Below, piece by piece: positions 1 through 8,437 of a stretch of 64,000 nucleotides of DNA. Where the stretch lies: the NCBI GenBank assembly GCA_964276025.1, contig CAXYDD010000001.1, positions 248,001 through 312,000 on the forward strand, given 5' to 3'. The notes beneath the pieces were generated by a model. It was not told the DNA's origin and ran no database searches. It worked only from the letters and a program-made list of their open reading frames with translations. The first letter of the stretch is position 1. Each line of letters starts with the position of its first letter. The position numbers and the translations under genes were made by a program. The stretch comes from Porticoccus sp964276025 (GTDB lineage Bacteria; Pseudomonadota; Gammaproteobacteria; Pseudomonadales; Porticoccaceae).

Positions 1-641
1 TATTTAAAAAAACGTAAGCCGTTAAAACACCCTAATATCATACCACTAATTAACCCTGCAGTATGAGCTGTGTTAGCAACTTGTATGCCTAATATAATCT
101 CTACTATCCCGCTAATACCTAAGAATAACCAAACTAACATAAAACCGAAAAGCCCTTGAGGTAGCAACATTATCGGTTCTCCTGAAAATCTATAAGAAAT
201 CCAAGTAAATCCTAACAAACCATAAACTAGTCCAGACAAGCCACCAAATAAAATAGATTCTGCCAAAAGGTATTGACTCAAATTTGAAATAATGGATATG
301 AAAAATATACAAATTAAAAAATATAGACTTCCAATACTATATTCTATTTTTTGACCCAAAACCCATAAAAAGAGTGAGTTGAAAATAAGATGAAATATAC
401 TGAAGTGCAAAAAAATTGGTGTAACTAACCGCCAGATCTCACCATCATTAATAGACCTAATAATAGAGTCAAAAGAATTAATATTAGCGGTCGTCATAAA
501 ATCTTGTATAGTTAAATAATGAATAACTGATGGCATCCACTCAACAATTCCAGTGCCGATAAAACTGCTAACAAGAAGAAGAAAAACAATAGGCGCTTGC
601 CTGAGTTGATCCAAAGGACTGAGGTTATTTAAATCTCTCAT
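1..641 (-). CDS. glpG: Rhomboid-family intramembrane serine protease (GlpG-like), 3' end cut by window edge
   Basis: Translating the minus strand from an ATG at 641 gives 213 residues with no stop before the window edge, so the C-terminal end is missing. A strong AGGAGG ribosome site lies at 648-653, six bases from the ATG. The protein is polytopic. It carries the rhomboid signatures HFSIFHLIFN (about 79-88), GGLSG with nucleophile Ser136, and AHTAG with catalytic His193. The order and spacing match E. coli GlpG, which cleaves membrane segments inside the inner membrane. The roughly 85-residue cytosolic N-terminal domain of E. coli GlpG is absent. Only 30 bases separate this gene from nadK downstream of which it does not overlap. 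The substrate is unknown. Confidence 0.9.
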   Translation of the reverse strand, partial: MRDLNNLSPLDQLRQAPIVFLLLVSSFIGTGIVEWMPSVIHYLTIQDFMTTANINSFDSIIRSINDGEIWRLVTPIFLHFSIFHLIFNSLFLWVLGQKIEYSIGSLYFLICIFFISIISNLSQYLLAESILFGGLSGLVYGLLGFTWISYRFSGEPIMLLPQGLFGFMLVWLFLGISGIVEIILGIQVANTAHTAGLISGMILGCFNGLRFFK

Positions 642-677
642 TTATAACCTCCTAGATGCCTTATTCTGCAAATGAAT

Positions 678-1574
678 TTATCTATTTCTGTTGCTCGAGC
701 CTAAATGGCTGCCCCAACCAAGCTTTGTACGACAGGTAGCATAAAAACTATTATCCTCCTGATGAATTAATCTTAATGGATTATTTTTTTTCTGAATATG
801 TATGACGTCACCGGGCTGATGAGGTAGGTCGTTTTGCCCATCGCATGTAACCATTGAGCTTAACTCGTTTCGTAAAGCAAGCTTGATTTCTATATCGCTA
901 TTTCCGCCAACTACAATTGGTCTACTAGATAAAGTGTGTGCATTCATTGGTACCAATACTATTGCATCTAAATTAGGGTGAAGTATGGGGCCACCACCAG
1001 ATAGAGCATAGGCTGTGGAACCAGTTGGTGTCGATACTATTAAACCATCAGACCTCTGACTATAGACAAACTGCTTATCTATGTATAACTCAAACTCCAT
1101 CATCCTTAAAGAACTTCCTGGGTGTAAAACTACATCATTTATTGCTTCACCAGAGCTAAATTTTGCTCCATTTCTCAATAAGGAAACTTCTAATAGAAAA
1201 CGATTTGAGATGATATAATCACCAGATAAAACTCGTTTTAACTGATTCTCCATATCGTCAGGCAGAATGTCTGTTAGAAATCCTAGTCTTCCTCTATTGA
1301 CCCCTAAAAGTGGAATATTTAGGTCTGTTGCACTTCTTCCTACACTCAACATACTGCCGTCTCCACCAACAACAATTATCAAATCCAGATCCAAATTTTT
1401 ATCTAGATGATCAAAAATAGGTATATTTTTACTATCTATCAAGTTAGATGTTTTCTTCTCTAAGAATACTGAGTAGCCTTCTTTTTCTAAAAAACAACAC
1501 AAGCGTTTCAAGGGGTCAGTTATTTCAGCAAGCTCAACATTGGCAACAAGTGCAATTCGCTTAAATGGTGTCAT
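678..1574 (-). CDS. nadK: NAD kinase
   Basis: This is the ATP-NAD kinase that makes NADP in the cytoplasm; 298 residues, the usual length. The nucleotide-binding GGDGSML motif sits at about 70-76, followed by NRGRLGFLTD, the NDVVLHPG segment, SDGLIVSTPTGSTAY, and a C-terminal TKLGW like the E. coli enzyme. I chose the ATG at 1574 because an AAGG lies nine bases upstream. A TTG at 1595 would add seven residues but has no ribosome site and no counterpart in the family. The gene lies just upstream of glpG on the same strand (36 bases between them), so the two may be cotranscribed. Confidence 0.97.
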   Translation of the reverse strand: MTPFKRIALVANVELAEITDPLKRLCCFLEKEGYSVFLEKKTSNLIDSKNIPIFDHLDKNLDLDLIIVVGGDGSMLSVGRSATDLNIPLLGVNRGRLGFLTDILPDDMENQLKRVLSGDYIISNRFLLEVSLLRNGAKFSSGEAINDVVLHPGSSLRMMEFELYIDKQFVYSQRSDGLIVSTPTGSTAYALSGGGPILHPNLDAIVLVPMNAHTLSSRPIVVGGNSDIEIKLALRNELSSMVTCDGQNDLPHQPGDVIHIQKKNNPLRLIHQEDNSFYATCRTKLGWGSHLGSSNRNR

Positions 1575-1797
1575 ATTAATATACCTTGCAATCAAGAATA
1601 ATTCATGAAGAGTAAAATAAAAAATGAATATGAGATTTTAATTGAAAAACCACACTACATTCAAAACAGTAGAGTATTATGTGTTATCAAAACATAAAAA
1701 AATAGGCATATAAACGGGCGGACTTGGAAAACGTGTTCATTGAAATTACTTATAAAAAATAAATTTAAATTTATTGCTATATCGAAATTTATTAAAA

Positions 1798-1874
1798 TGG
1801 CGGACCGGACGGGACTCGAACCCGCGACCTCCGGCGTGACAGGCCGGCATTCTAACCAGCTGAACTACCGGTCC
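1798..1874 (-). tRNA. tRNA-Asp (GTC)
   Basis: This is a 77-base cloverleaf with a 7-bp acceptor stem (GGACCGG with CCGGTCC), discriminator G73 as in E. coli tRNA-Asp, an encoded CCA, and an anticodon loop CTGTCAC reading GTC. It is the second tRNA of a two-gene unit behind tRNA-Val, 20 bases apart. Confidence 0.97.
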
Positions 1875-1894
1875 GTTAAAACAACTTTAATCTT

Positions 1895-1970
1895 TGGTGG
1901 GTGGTACAGGGGTCGAACCTGTGACCTACGCCTTGTAAGGGCGTCGCTCTACCAACTGAGCTAACCACCC
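1895..1970 (-). tRNA. tRNA-Val (TAC)
   Basis: This is a 76-base cloverleaf. The acceptor stem pairs GGGTGGT with ACCACCC, the discriminator is A, and CCA is encoded. The anticodon loop CTTACAA reads TAC. It is transcribed first in the tRNA-Val/tRNA-Asp unit. A second valine tRNA with anticodon GAC lies at 11276-11352. Confidence 0.97.
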
Positions 1971-1986
1971 CAATTAAAGAAGGCGC

Positions 1987-2014
1987 ATTTTACCCGATTA
2001 TATGGTCTTGTCAA
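1987..2014 (-). promoter_or_regulatory. Sigma-70-type promoter of the tRNA-Val/tRNA-Asp unit
   Basis: On the minus strand a perfect -35 TTGACA (2009-2014) is 16 bases from a -10 TAAAAT (1987-1992). A GC-rich discriminator (GCGCC) follows, the kind found at stringently controlled stable-RNA promoters. The predicted start is about 10 bases before tRNA-Val. This comes from motif matching only. Confidence 0.7.
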
Positions 2015-2093
2015 ACATTTCAAGGTACCTTTTTGTGTACATGAGTGTTACATCAAATTAAGATACAGCACAAAAAATACCTAAGAGAATTAT

Positions 2094-2450
2094 ATGGAAA
2101 TTTTTAAAGAATTTACATTTGAAGCAGCACATTTCTTACCGAACGTTCCTGACAATCACAAATGCAAGAGGCTTCATGGGCATTCATATTATGTGACTAT
2201 ATATGTTGAGGGAGAGATAACTAAAAATGAGGGGTGGATAATAGATTTTGGTCAACTAAAAAAATATTTTAAACCTATATATGACCAGCTAGATCACCGT
2301 TTTCTTAACGATATCAGAGGACTTGAAAATCCTACTAGCGAAAATCTTGCTCGCTGGATATGGAACGAGCTAAAACCTAATCTGCATATTTTGTCTAAAG
2401 TGCAAGTTAAAGAAACTTGTTCATCTGGATGCATATATACGGGAAATTAA
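2094..2450 (+). CDS. queD: 6-carboxy-5,6,7,8-tetrahydropterin synthase (QueD)
   Basis: QueD converts 7,8-dihydroneopterin triphosphate to 6-carboxytetrahydropterin, an early step toward queuosine in tRNA. At 118 residues the length matches the family. Zinc ligands are visible in EAAH near the N-terminus and in the HGHS motif. The catalytic Cys lies just before it in CKRLHGH. DHRFLND and PTSENLARW follow, and the C-terminal VKETCSSGC supplies the substrate-binding Glu. It is a single gene on the plus strand. Its stop overlaps by four bases the stop of the convergent yfcH gene. No preQ1-type riboswitch is evident in the short leader. Confidence 0.95.
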   Translation: MEIFKEFTFEAAHFLPNVPDNHKCKRLHGHSYYVTIYVEGEITKNEGWIIDFGQLKKYFKPIYDQLDHRFLNDIRGLENPTSENLARWIWNELKPNLHILSKVQVKETCSSGCIYTGN

Positions 2451-3358
2451 GTGGACGTTAAAATATTCTCTAGCGCCTGATCAATATGACTATATGTAAA
2501 ATTGAACCCTGTATTTAATACCTTTTTTGGTACAACACGTTGCCCTTTTAATAGGAGTTCATTGGCCATTTCACCAAAAATAATTGTAGCAATAAATGAT
2601 GGCATTGATAAAAATACGGGCCTTGATAAAACTCTACCTAACTCTCGAGTAAACTCTAGATTAGTTATAGGATTCGGTGAACAAGAATTGACAGCTCCTG
2701 AAATCTCCTGATGCTCTAGACAATGAAAAATTAGATCTACTTGATCATTTATATGTATCCATGGAAACCACTGTTTACCTGTTCCTAGCTTGCCTCCTAA
2801 CCCAAATTTAAATGGAGGGATCATACGTTTCAATGCACCCTCACCTTCACCCAAAACTATACCAATTCGAAGACAGCAAACTCTAGAACCTAGATGAATA
2901 AATTTCGATGCATGCTTTTCCCATAAAGTGCATAAATGATTTGTATAGCTATCATTGTGACTACTCTCTTCATCAATGAGGCTATCTCCTTGAGGGCCGT
3001 AATAACCAACTGCTGAACCACTTATAACAACTTCAGGAAAATTATTTGTAGTATTAAAATACTTAAATAATTTATTTGTCACATCTAACCGACTATTAAT
3101 GAATTTTTGCTTAAGTGTTCCATTCCACCTTCCAGAGACTAATGATTCGCCAGCTAAATTCAAAACAAAATTTATTTTTTTTGTACTCGATAGTTCATCT
3201 AAGGATTCTATAACTTTGATTCCCTTTAAGCGGGTTTCTGCGTAAATTTTATTTCGCGATAAAGCTATAACCTCATAACCTTTATTTTTAGCCGAAATAC
3301 AAAAATTATGGCCAATGAACCCTGATGCGCCTGTAACTAGTATAGTTTTATTTTTCAT
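2447..3358 (-). CDS. yfcH: TIGR01777-type NAD-dependent epimerase (YfcH-like)
   Basis: This 303-residue protein belongs to the extended short-chain dehydrogenase superfamily. It has an N-terminal Rossmann motif TGASGFIG, an NLAGESLVSGRW segment, a catalytic-region SGSAVGYYG, and the LRIGIVLGEGEGALKRM and WFPWIHINDQ segments typical of the YfcH/SulA-like epimerase group. The biochemical role of this group is not settled. The gene stands alone and runs convergently into queD with a four-base overlap. The family assignment is firm; the substrate is unknown. Confidence 0.88.
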   Translation of the reverse strand: MKNKTILVTGASGFIGHNFCISAKNKGYEVIALSRNKIYAETRLKGIKVIESLDELSSTKKINFVLNLAGESLVSGRWNGTLKQKFINSRLDVTNKLFKYFNTTNNFPEVVISGSAVGYYGPQGDSLIDEESSHNDSYTNHLCTLWEKHASKFIHLGSRVCCLRIGIVLGEGEGALKRMIPPFKFGLGGKLGTGKQWFPWIHINDQVDLIFHCLEHQEISGAVNSCSPNPITNLEFTRELGRVLSRPVFLSMPSFIATIIFGEMANELLLKGQRVVPKKVLNTGFNFTYSHIDQALENILTST

Positions 3359-3505
3359 AATTTATTCAATTAAGGTTATATACTGGATAACTAAAGTTTA
3401 CTTGCTCTTTATATTTACTTCAAAAAATAAAGCTTGAAATTACTATAAAGATAAATAGTTATGTTACATATATTATTTCAAGCGGATTACATATAGCTTA
3501 AAGAT

Positions 3506-3582
3506 TGGTCGGGGCGGCCGGATTTGAACCGACGACCACTACACCCCCAGTGTAGTGCGCTACCAGACTGCGCTACGCCCCG
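3506..3582 (-). tRNA. tRNA-Pro (GGG)
   Basis: This is a 77-base cloverleaf. The acceptor CGGGGCG pairs with CGCCCCG, the discriminator is A, CCA is encoded, and the anticodon loop CTGGGGG reads GGG. It lies downstream of the ihfA/MerR-like genes on the same strand, an arrangement also known from Pseudomonas. Confidence 0.97.
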
Positions 3583-3612
3583 ATAGATATAGCTCTTGTT
3601 ACAAAGCAGATC

Positions 3613-3640
3613 ATAATACAGAAGAGGTGATGCAATTCAA
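3613..3640 (-). promoter_or_regulatory. Putative promoter of tRNA-Pro
   Basis: On the minus strand TTGAAT (3635-3640) and TATTAT (3613-3618) are 16 bases apart and about 30 bases upstream of the tRNA. This would let the tRNA be made independently of the MerR-like gene upstream. Confidence 0.5.
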
Positions 3641-3670
3641 GGAGCTTTTAATATTTATTTAGTGGCTAAA

Positions 3671-4033
3671 TTAACTTTTAAGAATCTTAAGGATATCTTC
3701 TAAGTCATCAACTGTTTGACGTATTACTTGGTGGGTTTGAGTGGCATCTTCTTTTGCATCTTCACCTAACAACTTTTGACGAGCTCCCTCTATAGTAAAG
3801 CCTTGCTGGTAAAGTAAAGAACGGATTTGCCGTATTAATATCACATCATGATGTTGATAATAGCGTCTGTTACCGCGCCTTTTTGTAGGATTAAGGTTAG
3901 GAAATTCTTGTTCCCAATATCTCAATACATGAGTTTTTATCTCACATAAACGACTAACTTCACCAATAGTAAAATAATTTTTTCCAGGAATAGGAGGCAG
4001 TTTATCTATATCATTTGACGCCAGCATGGCCAT
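3671..4033 (-). CDS. MerR-family DNA-binding transcriptional regulator
   Basis: About 120 residues. An N-terminal winged helix-turn-helix of the MerR type is clear (FTIGEVSRLCEI, then HVLRYWEQEFP and RRYYQHHDV), followed by a second helical segment with IRSLLYQQGFTIEGARQ. There is no C-terminal effector domain or metal-binding cysteine cluster, so the signal is unknown. It overlaps the end of ihfA by 23 bases and is probably translated by coupling. TTG at 4036, ATG at 4033 and ATG at 4027 are all possible starts; ATG 4033 is taken here. The same gene follows ihfA in many gammaproteobacteria. Confidence 0.9.
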   Translation of the reverse strand: MAMLASNDIDKLPPIPGKNYFTIGEVSRLCEIKTHVLRYWEQEFPNLNPTKRRGNRRYYQHHDVILIRQIRSLLYQQGFTIEGARQKLLGEDAKEDATQTHQVIRQTVDDLEDILKILKS

Positions 4034-4310
4034 CAACTCTTGCTTTAAGTTTTTGTCCTGGCTTGAATGTCACAACCCTTCTGGCAGAGACAGCAACCTC
4101 CTCACCAGTTTTTGGATTGCGGCCAGGGCGACTTTTTTTATCACGGATATCAAAATTTCCAAAACCTGAAAGTTTTACTTCTTCATTGTTTTCGAGAGAA
4201 GATCTAATTTCTTCAAAAAATAACTCAACCATTTCCTTGGCTTCTCTTTTATTTAGACCAAGATCATTAAAAAGCATTTCTGCTAGGTCTGCTTTAGTAA
4301 GTGCTGACAT
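4011..4310 (-). CDS. ihfA: Integration host factor subunit alpha
   Basis: This 99-residue member of the HU/IHF family pairs with IhfB (14789-15073) to bend DNA at specific sites. The start MSALTKADLAEMLF, the GFGNFDIRDK segment, the DNA-contacting arm GRNPKTGEEVAVSARRVVTFKPG and the C-terminal helix match IhfA. The ATG overlaps the pheT stop in a TAATG arrangement, so translation is probably coupled, as in the pheST-ihfA operon of E. coli. Confidence 0.97.
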   Translation of the reverse strand: MSALTKADLAEMLFNDLGLNKREAKEMVELFFEEIRSSLENNEEVKLSGFGNFDIRDKKSRPGRNPKTGEEVAVSARRVVTFKPGQKLKARVDGHAGVK

Positions 4311-6694
4311 TATTGGCCTCTAAGAATTCCTAAATATTCTTTTTTTATAGCTTCAACTATTGAAGAAATAGCTTTGTTTACTTCAATGTCCTCTAGCGTG
4401 CGTGAACTATCTCTAAAGGTCAAGCCTAAGGAGATACTTTTACTACTAATTTCAATGCCTTTTCCTTGATAAACATCTAATATTTTTATATCGATTAAAA
4501 TTTCTCCAGCTTTTTTATATGCAGTTTCACAAAGGTCATCTGCATAAATATCATCACTAACTATGAACGATAGATCTCGTTTTATTTCAGGGAATTTACT
4601 CAAACCTAAAAATTTTGGTATTTCTCTTTTTAAAATAGATTCTAGCTTTAGTTCAAATGTAAAAACAGACTGAGTAAGACCTAGATTTTTTTGTATCAGT
4701 GGGTGTATTTGTCCCAACCAGCCAATAGTTTTTCCGTTTCTCACTACTCTCGCAGATTGCCCTGTATGCAAATAAATATTGGTGTCCTTAACAAAATTAA
4801 ACTTATCAAAACATCCATAAAATTTTAATAATGACTCCACATCTCCCTTAATATCAAAAAAATCTACAAGTTCTTTATTAGAGTGTAAATTATCTACCAT
4901 GCGATGACCGCTTATAGCTCCTGAGATCATTAACTCTTGATCAAAATTTTTCCCATTAGATGTAAAAACAAGGCCGGCCTCGAAAATATGTATTCGCTCT
5001 TGCTGTCTATTAAGATTATGGCGGAGAGCTGGAAGTAAGCCAGCTAATAATGTTGTCCTCATCACAGACATATCACTTGATATTGGGTTTATAACAGGAA
5101 CTGGGATAACTTTAGGCATAATTTGTGACTGAATCGAGGGATCTACAAAAGAGTATGTTATAGCCTCGCTATATCCACGAGCTATAAGCATATCTCGCAA
5201 TTCCTTAAGTTCACCCTTATTCTCTGGCGATGCAATTATTGGCAGCTCGGCAGATAGTGTTTCAACAGGAAGATTTTCGTAACCATAAATTCTTGCAATT
5301 TCTTCAACTAAATCCGCCTCAATAGATAAATCAAATCGCCAACTGGGAGGAGTACATACCCAGCTTGAATCTGTCGTACTAGAAATAGTTAAACCCAGCC
5401 TTTTTAGTATATCTTCAACCCTTTCATTAGATATAGATAGTCCAAGTTGCTGCTCAAGACGGTTTTTTCTTAAAGTAATACAATTTTGGTGTAGTTGATC
5501 CTTTTTACCCTCAATAGTCGTTACTGGTCCAGCATCGCCTCCACTTATATCAAGCAGTAAAGTTGTTGCACGCTCGATTGCAGTTTCTTGAAGAATTGGA
5601 TCAACGCCTCTTTCAAACCTATGAGAAGAATCAGTATTTTTTCCATATTCACGAGAACGACCTGATATAAATAACGGATTAAAACATGCACTTTCTAAGA
5701 ATATATTCTGTGTATTGCTGGATATAGATGAGTCAGCGCTACCCATAATCCCAGCTATTGCCACCACTTTGGTCTTATCGGTAATCACCAATGTATCTGG
5801 ACTTAATGTTACATCAGAACCATCAAGTAATTTTAATGACTCCATCTCAGTCGCCATTCTGACTGCTATACCTGTATCCAGCCTATCCAGATCAAAAGCA
5901 TGCATAGGCTGTCCGAGCTCGAGCATCACATAGTTGGTGACATCTACGACTAGATCTATGCTTCTTAAGCCTGAACGACGAAGTTTTTCCTTGAGCCAAA
6001 TTGGGGTTACTGCAGACATATCTATATTTTTTATCACTCTTCCAGTGTAGCGAAAACATGCCTCATTATTTAATATTTTAACTGGCAAAAAATCAGTAAT
6101 CGTAGATTTAACAGGAGGCACCTTGGGTTCTAAAAAATCCATTTGATTAAGGGTAGCTATTTCACGTGCTATACCACGCATACTTAAGCAATCCCCCCTG
6201 TTAGGTGTAAGATCTAGATCAATAACTTTATCGTTTAACATTAAGTAATTATAAAAATCTTCGCCGACAGGAGCATCAGTTGGAAGCTCTAACAAACCAT
6301 CCGAATTATCGATGATACCCAAATCTTCGGCACCACAGAGCATACCTTGTGATTCAATATCTCTTATTTTAGTTAACTTGATAGTTAAATTTTCTTGCAA
6401 TTTTGATCCGACAGCAGCAAAAGGGACCTTTATATCGGGTCGTACATTCGGTGCACCGCAGACTATCTGAAATACTTTCTCTGATTTCGATAAAACCTCA
6501 CATATTTGTAGATTTTCTGCAGTTGGGTGAGATTTTATTGAGAGAACGTGTCCAATCAATACACCTGAAAAATCATAAGAAGGGTCTTCAATACTGTCAA
6601 CCTCTAAACCAGCCATTGTTAGCTGTTCGGATAGCTCTTTTGTACTTATGTGTACGTCAATCCATTCCTTTAGCCACGATTCACTAAATTTCAT
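4310..6694 (-). CDS. pheT: Phenylalanyl-tRNA synthetase beta subunit
   Basis: This 794-residue PheT forms the alpha2-beta2 enzyme with PheS. Domain order is normal: an N-terminal tRNA-binding (EMAP-like) domain around 40-150, the B3/B4 editing region in the middle, a B5 domain around 400-475, the catalytic-like core, and a C-terminal anticodon-binding ferredoxin fold starting near FPEIKRDLSF. It sits 52 bases behind pheS and overlaps ihfA by one base. The length matches the family (E. coli 795). Confidence 0.97.
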   Translation of the reverse strand: MKFSESWLKEWIDVHISTKELSEQLTMAGLEVDSIEDPSYDFSGVLIGHVLSIKSHPTAENLQICEVLSKSEKVFQIVCGAPNVRPDIKVPFAAVGSKLQENLTIKLTKIRDIESQGMLCGAEDLGIIDNSDGLLELPTDAPVGEDFYNYLMLNDKVIDLDLTPNRGDCLSMRGIAREIATLNQMDFLEPKVPPVKSTITDFLPVKILNNEACFRYTGRVIKNIDMSAVTPIWLKEKLRRSGLRSIDLVVDVTNYVMLELGQPMHAFDLDRLDTGIAVRMATEMESLKLLDGSDVTLSPDTLVITDKTKVVAIAGIMGSADSSISSNTQNIFLESACFNPLFISGRSREYGKNTDSSHRFERGVDPILQETAIERATTLLLDISGGDAGPVTTIEGKKDQLHQNCITLRKNRLEQQLGLSISNERVEDILKRLGLTISSTTDSSWVCTPPSWRFDLSIEADLVEEIARIYGYENLPVETLSAELPIIASPENKGELKELRDMLIARGYSEAITYSFVDPSIQSQIMPKVIPVPVINPISSDMSVMRTTLLAGLLPALRHNLNRQQERIHIFEAGLVFTSNGKNFDQELMISGAISGHRMVDNLHSNKELVDFFDIKGDVESLLKFYGCFDKFNFVKDTNIYLHTGQSARVVRNGKTIGWLGQIHPLIQKNLGLTQSVFTFELKLESILKREIPKFLGLSKFPEIKRDLSFIVSDDIYADDLCETAYKKAGEILIDIKILDVYQGKGIEISSKSISLGLTFRDSSRTLEDIEVNKAISSIVEAIKKEYLGILRGQ

Positions 6695-6746
6695 TAAATT
6701 TATTTCCTAATAATTAAGATAAAATATTTTTTATAAAAAATTTTTT

Positions 6747-7763
6747 CTAGTGAAATTGTTTTAGAAATTTTAAGTCATTTTCGAAGAATAATCGTAAGTC
6801 TGTTACTCCATACCGCAGCATCGCAAGCCTCTCAACTCCCATCCCAAAAGCGAATCCAGAATACTTTTCTGCATCTATATCGCAATGAGATAAAACTGCT
6901 GTATGCACCATCCCGCAACCCATAATTTCTAGCCAACCAGTATCTTTACATATACGGCAGCCTTTTCCCTTACAGCCGGTACATTGCATATCTACTTCCG
7001 CTGAAGGCTCAGTAAATGGAAAGTAAGAAGGCCTAAATCTTGTCGGCAAGTCTTCTTCAAAAAAAGCATTTAAAAACTGTATAACAATGCCTTTTAAGCT
7101 CGCCATACTGATATTTTTATCTAAAACAAGGCCCTCTACCTGATGAAACATAGGTGTGTGGGTTAAATCAGAATCACAACGGTATACTTTACCAGGACAA
7201 ATAATCCTTATAGGCGGATCTTGTGTTTCCATGACTCGGATTTGAACAGGTGAAGTATGAGTTCTCAACACATTATTCTGATTGATGTAAAATGTATCAT
7301 GCATAGCTCGTGCTGGGTGATGAGAAGGGATATTTAAAGCTTCAAAATTATGGTAATCATCTTCAATTTCTGGGCCCTTTTCTACCTTAAAGCCTATGCT
7401 TGAAAAAAAAGACTCAATTCTCTCCATAGTTTGCGATACCAAATGCAACGAACCTTTATCTGAAGAGCGGCCAGGTAAAGTAACATCCAAAGTTTCTTTT
7501 TCTAAGCGAGAATTTATTTCACTCAATATAATTTCATTTTGTCGATATTCAATTTCATCGATTATTCTTTTTTTGGCGGCATTTATTGACGCTCCGGCAA
7601 GCGGTCTCTCTTTTGAAGTCAGCTCACCCAAACCTCTAAGAAGGGACGTCAGTGAACCCTTCTTTCCTAGATAGCTAACTTTAACCTGCTCGAGTGACTT
7701 GATATCAAGAGACTCTTTTGTAGCTTTTATAGCCTCATCTTCAAGAAGCTGTATATTTTTCAT
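6747..7763 (-). CDS. pheS: Phenylalanyl-tRNA synthetase alpha subunit
   Basis: PheS carries the class II aminoacyl-tRNA synthetase catalytic core and charges tRNA-Phe; 338 residues against 327 in E. coli. An N-terminal coiled-coil arm is followed by motif 1, motif 2 around RTHTSPVQIRVM and RIICPGKVYR, and motif 3 in GFAFGMGVERLAML. A cysteine cluster CTGCKGKGCRICKDTGW is also present, as in the E. coli protein. A terminator-like hairpin lies in the 97 bases between rplT and pheS (7789-7818), so pheST expression may be attenuated or start at its own promoter. Confidence 0.97.
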   Translation of the reverse strand: MKNIQLLEDEAIKATKESLDIKSLEQVKVSYLGKKGSLTSLLRGLGELTSKERPLAGASINAAKKRIIDEIEYRQNEIILSEINSRLEKETLDVTLPGRSSDKGSLHLVSQTMERIESFFSSIGFKVEKGPEIEDDYHNFEALNIPSHHPARAMHDTFYINQNNVLRTHTSPVQIRVMETQDPPIRIICPGKVYRCDSDLTHTPMFHQVEGLVLDKNISMASLKGIVIQFLNAFFEEDLPTRFRPSYFPFTEPSAEVDMQCTGCKGKGCRICKDTGWLEIMGCGMVHTAVLSHCDIDAEKYSGFAFGMGVERLAMLRYGVTDLRLFFENDLKFLKQFH

Positions 7764-7788
7764 TTTCTACCTCGGAGCAAGTTTTGTT

Positions 7789-7818
7789 CAAAAAAAAAGG
7801 AGAGAGCAAAAGCTCCTT
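7789..7818 (-). terminator. Rho-independent terminator or attenuator between rplT and pheS
   Basis: On the minus strand AAGGAG (7813-7818) can pair with CTCCTT (7797-7802) across a 10-base loop. An alternative GAGC-TTTT-GCTC inner helix exists. Nine consecutive T residues (7790-7798) follow at once. It lies downstream of rplT and upstream of pheS. It may end part of the thrS-infC-rpmI-rplT transcript or act as an attenuator for pheST. No Phe-rich leader peptide like E. coli pheM was found here. Confidence 0.7.
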
Positions 7819-7860
7819 CCCTTTTATATTGCCATTATTTTTCATTACTTAATATAGGTA

Positions 7861-8217
7861 TTAGGCAAGGGCAGCCTTCGCTTGTTCAACAACCGCTGAA
7901 AATGCTACTTTATCATGTACGGCTAGATCAGCTAAAACCCTTCGATCCAAATCGATATTTGCCTTTTTTAGTCCAGCTATTAACCGGCTATAACCAATAC
8001 CTTCGACTCGAGACTGAGCATTTATACGAGTAATCCACAGTGCTCTAAATGTACGTTTTTTAACACGGCGATCACGATATGCGTACTGACCCGCCTTAGT
8101 AACAGCCTGAGTAGCTACTCGAAAAACCCGGCTTCGAGCCCCGTAATAACCTTTTGCTAGTTTAAGAATTTTTTTGTGGCGACGGTGTGCAGTTACACCT
8201 CTTTTTACGCGTGGCAT
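7861..8217 (-). CDS. rplT: Large-subunit ribosomal protein bL20
   Basis: This 118-residue protein is basic in its first half (MPRVKRGVTAHRRHKKILKLAKG), contains the RDRRVKKRTFRALWITRINA core and has the usual length. L20 is an early assembly protein of the 50S subunit. In E. coli and Bacillus it represses translation of its own operon through an mRNA mimic of its rRNA site. It follows rpmI by 28 bases in the conserved infC-rpmI-rplT order. Confidence 0.98.
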   Translation of the reverse strand: MPRVKRGVTAHRRHKKILKLAKGYYGARSRVFRVATQAVTKAGQYAYRDRRVKKRTFRALWITRINAQSRVEGIGYSRLIAGLKKANIDLDRRVLADLAVHDKVAFSAVVEQAKAALA

Positions 8218-8245
8218 ATTTTATCCTCTCAATGTATTAGTTAGT

Positions 8246-8437
8246 TTAGTCACGAAGCATACGTTGTATTAGCGGGGCATCTGTATCACCCATGGTGCTA
8301 GTTCCGCGTAAGTGACGCTTACGTTTCTGAGACATTTTTGTGAGGATATGACTCCTGTTAGCATGTTTATGCTTATAACCTGCACTCGTTTTTTTAAAGC
8401 GCTTAGCTGCGCCACTATGTGGTTTTGCTTTTGGCAT
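8246..8437 (-). CDS. rpmI: Large-subunit ribosomal protein bL35
   Basis: A 63-residue bL35 with the typical MPKAKPHSGAAKRFKK start and a KHKHANRSHILTKMSQKRKRHLR middle. I start it at the ATG at 8437, which has GGAG six bases upstream. An in-frame ATG at 8449 would add four residues, but its own first bases are the ribosome site. It is translated between infC and rplT and is probably controlled by L20 through the structured leader at 8438-8549. Confidence 0.96.
   Translation of the reverse strand: MPKAKPHSGAAKRFKKTSAGYKHKHANRSHILTKMSQKRKRHLRGTSTMGDTDAPLIQRMLRD

Noticed and set aside
1758..1775. 18-bp AT-only palindrome AATAAATTTAAATTTATT downstream of tRNA-Asp as a terminator
   Set aside because: The stem has no G-C pair and no T run follows; likely chance in AT-rich DNA.
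1740..1964. Plus-strand frame of 74 codons across tRNA-Asp and tRNA-Val
   Set aside because: It is the antisense of two tRNA genes; the RTGLEPATSG and RGRTCDL strings are typical of spurious proteins called over tRNAs.
7764..7860. A pheM-like leader peptide before pheS
   Set aside because: The short frame starting MKNNGNIKGK has only two adjacent Phe codons, created by the T run, and no ribosome site, so a Phe-sensing leader is not supported.
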